The notes under the pieces: generated by a model | Databases searched by the model: none | Seen by the model: only the letters and a program-made list of their open reading frames with translations | Told to the model about the DNA's origin: nothing | Assembly: GCA_014359355.1 (NCBI GenBank) | Contig: JACIZP010000147.1 | Location: forward strand, 1 to 34,966 | Direction: 5' to 3' | Source: Calditrichota bacterium | Lineage (GTDB): Bacteria; Zhuqueibacterota; Zhuqueibacteria; JANLFK01; Oleimicrobiaceae | Length of the DNA: 34,966 nt | Translations under genes and position numbers: made by a program | Shown here: positions 32,692-34,966 of the stretch, piece by piece | Layout: each line of letters opens with the position of its first letter | Numbering within the stretch: position 1 is the stretch's first letter

Positions 32692-33789
32692 GTGATTGCA
32701 CTTGTGGCGCTGGCTGCGCTGCTTGTCTACGCCGCCATGGGCGGTCGCCTGGTGCTTGGCTTGCGCGCGTTGCGTTCGGAGGTCCATGCCGGCCGTCCAC
32801 GCGTGTCCGTGGTCTGTGCTGCCAGAAATGAGGCGCATAACCTCGACGAGTTGCTCTCCTGCCTCATTGCGCAGACCTACCCGCCGGAGCAGCTGGAGGT
32901 GGTGATAGCCGACGATCGCTCCAGTGACGGAACTGCGGCGCTTCTGGCCCGCTGGTGCGCCGCTCACCCGTACGTCAAAGCGGTGCGCGTGGAGGAGCTC
33001 CGACCAGGAATCGGCGCCAAGAAGAACGCCCTGGCCCGCGGCATTGCCGCTGCACGTGGCGAGCTCCTCTTGTTCACCGACGCGGACTGCCGACCTTCAC
33101 CCCGCTGGGTCGAGGAGATGGTCGGGCATTTTGCCCCCGAGGTGGGTTTGGTTGCCGGCTTTGCCCCATTACTGGGCAAGGGCGTGCTGGCAGCCGTCGT
33201 GGCGGTGGACACGCTATCCTCGGCGCTCGTCGCTGCCGGAGGAATCGGCCTGGGCCGGCCCATGACCTGTACCGGGCGCAATCTTGCCATCCGCCGCCAG
33301 GCATTCGCCGAGGTCGAGGGCTACCAAAGGTTCATGCACGCCGTGTCTGGCGACGACGACCTGCTCCTTCACCAGGTGAGCCAACGGAGCAGCTGGCAAG
33401 TGCGCTATGCCATCTCACCGGCGACGTTCGTGCCCAGCGCGGCGCCCCGGACGCTCCGGCAACTGCTCGCCCAGCGCCGACGTCACCTTTCTGCAGGGCG
33501 CCACTACCCTGGAGCGGTGAAGGCAAGGTATGCGCTGTTTCACCTGTGCAATCTCTGCCTGTTCGTCGCCCCGGTTTGGGCGGCGCTGGCCGGCTCCTGG
33601 TTGCTGCTCTGCAGCCTTTTCCTCTGTGCAAAAGTCGCCGTGGACCTGGGGGCGCTCCGCGTAGCCGGGTGCACCTTTCGGCAGAGATTCTCGTGGTGGG
33701 CGTTTTGCTTATGGGAAATCTACTTTCTGCTGACAAATGTGCTTCTCGGGCCGCTGAGCTGGTTGGGAAGGATCCGTTGGCGGGAGTGA
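32692..33789 (+). CDS. Membrane GT2 glycosyltransferase (processive type)
   Basis: A 365-residue GT2 enzyme with an N-terminal membrane helix (MIALVALAALLVYAAMGG), a catalytic domain (VSVVCAARNEAHNLDELL, VVIADDRSSDGT, LLFTDADCRPSP, SGDDDLLLHQ, and an RRRH element in LLAQRRRHLSAG resembling the QxxRW motif), then several C-terminal helices. This layout is shared with ceramide- or hopanoid-type and polymer-forming transferases such as the IcaA/hyaluronan-synthase relatives. The start is GTG at 32692 with GAGGG five bases upstream. Its stop overlaps the GTG start of the methyltransferase gene. Product unknown. Confidence 0.88.
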   Translation: MIALVALAALLVYAAMGGRLVLGLRALRSEVHAGRPRVSVVCAARNEAHNLDELLSCLIAQTYPPEQLEVVIADDRSSDGTAALLARWCAAHPYVKAVRVEELRPGIGAKKNALARGIAAARGELLLFTDADCRPSPRWVEEMVGHFAPEVGLVAGFAPLLGKGVLAAVVAVDTLSSALVAAGGIGLGRPMTCTGRNLAIRRQAFAEVEGYQRFMHAVSGDDDLLLHQVSQRSSWQVRYAISPATFVPSAAPRTLRQLLAQRRRHLSAGRHYPGAVKARYALFHLCNLCLFVAPVWAALAGSWLLLCSLFLCAKVAVDLGALRVAGCTFRQRFSWWAFCLWEIYFLLTNVLLGPLSWLGRIRWRE

Positions 33790-34637
33790 CCGCTTCTGGC
33801 CAGAGCGCCTGGCCTGGGGCCGTAGAATCCCTGCTCCCGGACCCCGGGCACCCCAACTTTCTTCGCTGGCGCGCCTACCACAAGAGCGCGTCATGGCGGG
33901 GTGCCATGGTGCAGAGCATGCTTGGCCCGTTGCTGCCGCCACATGCGGTGGTCTTGGACATTGGCTGCGGCACCGGCGGCACCAGCATAGCCTTGGCAGC
34001 CAAAGGAGCCATGGTCCTCGCCGTGGAGGTGGATAGGGCACGCCTCGAGGCCACACGGGCGTTGGCGGGTGCCGCAGGCGTGCCAGTGCGGCTCGTGCTC
34101 GCGGACGGGTGCACTCTGCCGTGCGCCGACCAGTCGTGCCACGCCGTGGTGCTGCAGGATGTGCTCGAGCACGTGTCCGCGCCGGAGCGGCTGGTGCGCG
34201 AAGCAGCGCGTGCGCTCAAGCCGGGAGGCGTGGCCTTTGTGTCGACGCCCAATCGTTGGTCGCCGCTCAACGCCCTCTCGGATCCGCACTGGGGGTTACC
34301 TGGCGTGGCCATGCTGCCGCGCAAGGTGGTCGGGCGGTGCACGAAGGCGCGACGAGGAGCGGCGGCCCTTCCTGCACCGGCGTTGCTGTCCCTGCGTCGC
34401 CTGCGGTGGCTCATGCGGATGGCAGGACTGGACATGTCCTTTGCCAATCGAGATGCCGCCCGCTTCATCGCCGCCGAGCCGCGCGCTGCCCTCTGTGCGC
34501 CTTTTCACCTTCGCATCGCGGCGTGGGCGAAGAGGCGCGGGCTGCTCAAATTCCTCCCGGCCATGGTCAACGATCGCCTGGGCCTGTTCAACTGCTGGGT
34601 GAACCCCAACTGGTATATCCTGGCTAAGAAGAGATGA
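33786..34637 (+). CDS. SAM-dependent methyltransferase
   Basis: A 283-residue class I methyltransferase with motif I VVLDIGCGTGGTSIALAAKG, LVLADGCTLPCADQSCHAVV, VLQDVLEHVSAPERL and ALKPGGVAFVSTPNRWSPL. The reading frame is open far upstream, but that part is the shadow of the GT2 gene. GTG 33786 overlaps the GT2 stop as GTGA and gives a normal family N-terminus, so it is chosen. ATG 33711 would overlap by 79 bases. It is followed by a radical SAM gene with an ATGA overlap, so the three enzymes probably build one product. Confidence 0.85.
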   Translation: MTASGQSAWPGAVESLLPDPGHPNFLRWRAYHKSASWRGAMVQSMLGPLLPPHAVVLDIGCGTGGTSIALAAKGAMVLAVEVDRARLEATRALAGAAGVPVRLVLADGCTLPCADQSCHAVVLQDVLEHVSAPERLVREAARALKPGGVAFVSTPNRWSPLNALSDPHWGLPGVAMLPRKVVGRCTKARRGAAALPAPALLSLRRLRWLMRMAGLDMSFANRDAARFIAAEPRAALCAPFHLRIAAWAKRRGLLKFLPAMVNDRLGLFNCWVNPNWYILAKKR

Positions 34638-34966
34638 AGGAAGTCGTCCTCGGCAACCTCGTACGGGCACTGTCGCCGCGCCGCGTGCACAACGTGGCCC
34701 TGGCCATGGGTTCCTACCTGGCCTCGCTGGCCAGCCGCCGACCCGTGGTTTGGGCAGAGCCCGCCATCCTCATGGTGGAGCCGACCAACCGCTGCAACCT
34801 GCGCTGCCCGCAGTGCCACACCGGCTCCGGAAGAATCAGTCGTGCCTATGCCCGCTTGTCCACGCACCACTTTCGGGCCATAATCGACGACCTCGCTGAC
34901 AGCCTCGTCTACCTGCTCCTCTTCAATCAGGGGGAGCCGTACCTTCACCCCGAGTTCCTGGACCTG
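34634..34966 (+). CDS. Radical SAM protein (N-terminal part, cut by window end)
   Basis: An open frame from ATG 34634 running off the window, giving 111 residues. LMVEPTNRCNLRCPQCHTG contains the CxxxCxxC motif that binds the [4Fe-4S] cluster of radical SAM enzymes, and FNQGEPYLHPEF is the second conserved element of SPASM/MoaA-type members. About 45 residues precede the cysteines. The ATG overlaps the stop of the methyltransferase gene (ATGA, 34634-34637). The C-terminal substrate domain lies outside, so the reaction cannot be assigned. Confidence 0.9.
   Translation, partial: MKEVVLGNLVRALSPRRVHNVALAMGSYLASLASRRPVVWAEPAILMVEPTNRCNLRCPQCHTGSGRISRAYARLSTHHFRAIIDDLADSLVYLLLFNQGEPYLHPEFLDL

Noticed and set aside
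32955-33785. Upstream extension of the methyltransferase frame inside the GT2 gene
   Set aside because: The sequence there codes for GT2 motifs in the other frame. The extension is low-complexity Arg/Gly/Pro-rich.
1-34966. CRISPR arrays, transposases, phage genes and tRNA genes
   Set aside because: No regularly spaced repeats, transposase motifs, phage structural genes or tRNA cloverleaf sequences were seen on reading both strands.

Overview
The window is about 35 kb of moderately GC-rich DNA from a bacterium with a Gram-negative type envelope. The signs of an outer membrane are a Wza-type export protein, a Wzc-type tyrosine kinase and a lipoprotein. One promoter has a TAnnTTTG-like -10 region, and secreted proteins carry PKD and Fn3-type modules, which loosely suggests the FCB/uncultured-phylum neighbourhood. 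No rRNA, tRNA, insertion sequence or CRISPR array was seen. The organism assignment is an inference.

Layout. From about 32,500 down to base 1 every gene is on the minus strand. (a) 32,500-30,606: a LarA-family protein overlapping an NlpC/P60 lipoprotein, with a strong sigma70 promoter in front and an intrinsic terminator behind. (b) 30,527-29,100: an RlmD/TrmA-family RNA methyltransferase. (c) 28,957-27,467: glycogen synthase glgA with its own promoter. (d) 27,260 to the left edge: a very long exopolysaccharide/surface-glycan cluster. Its head has a near-consensus sigma54 promoter with a tandem repeat about 125 bp upstream. The first gene is an unusual STAS protein with an HTH-like C-terminus. 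Then come OPX export protein, Wzc kinase, UDP-glucuronate 4-epimerase-like SDR, WbaP-like initiating phosphosugar transferase and UDP-glucose dehydrogenase. A strong hairpin terminator follows. After it come an AsnB-type amidotransferase, three methyltransferases, another SDR, a hexapeptide acyltransferase, a UPF0104-type membrane protein, a large secreted glycoside-hydrolase-like protein, a YdjM-type membrane hydrolase, and a block of glycosyltransferases (three tandem GT2 paralogues, two GT4, one GT2, an SDR and a GT-C type protein cut by the window edge).

The plus strand from 32,692 to the right edge carries a second, divergent operon with overlapping genes: membrane GT2, SAM methyltransferase and a radical SAM enzyme cut by the window edge.

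How it fits together (inference). Ugd makes UDP-GlcA, and the adjacent epimerase can turn it into UDP-GalA. WbaP-like transferase starts a repeat unit on undecaprenyl phosphate, and the GT2/GT4 enzymes extend it. AsnB-like, acyl- and methyltransferases decorate it. Wzc/OPX control its length and export. No clear Wzx flippase or Wzy polymerase was recognised in the window. Many neighbours share 4-bp stop/start overlaps, which supports translational coupling and helps to set start codons, including one probable CTG start.
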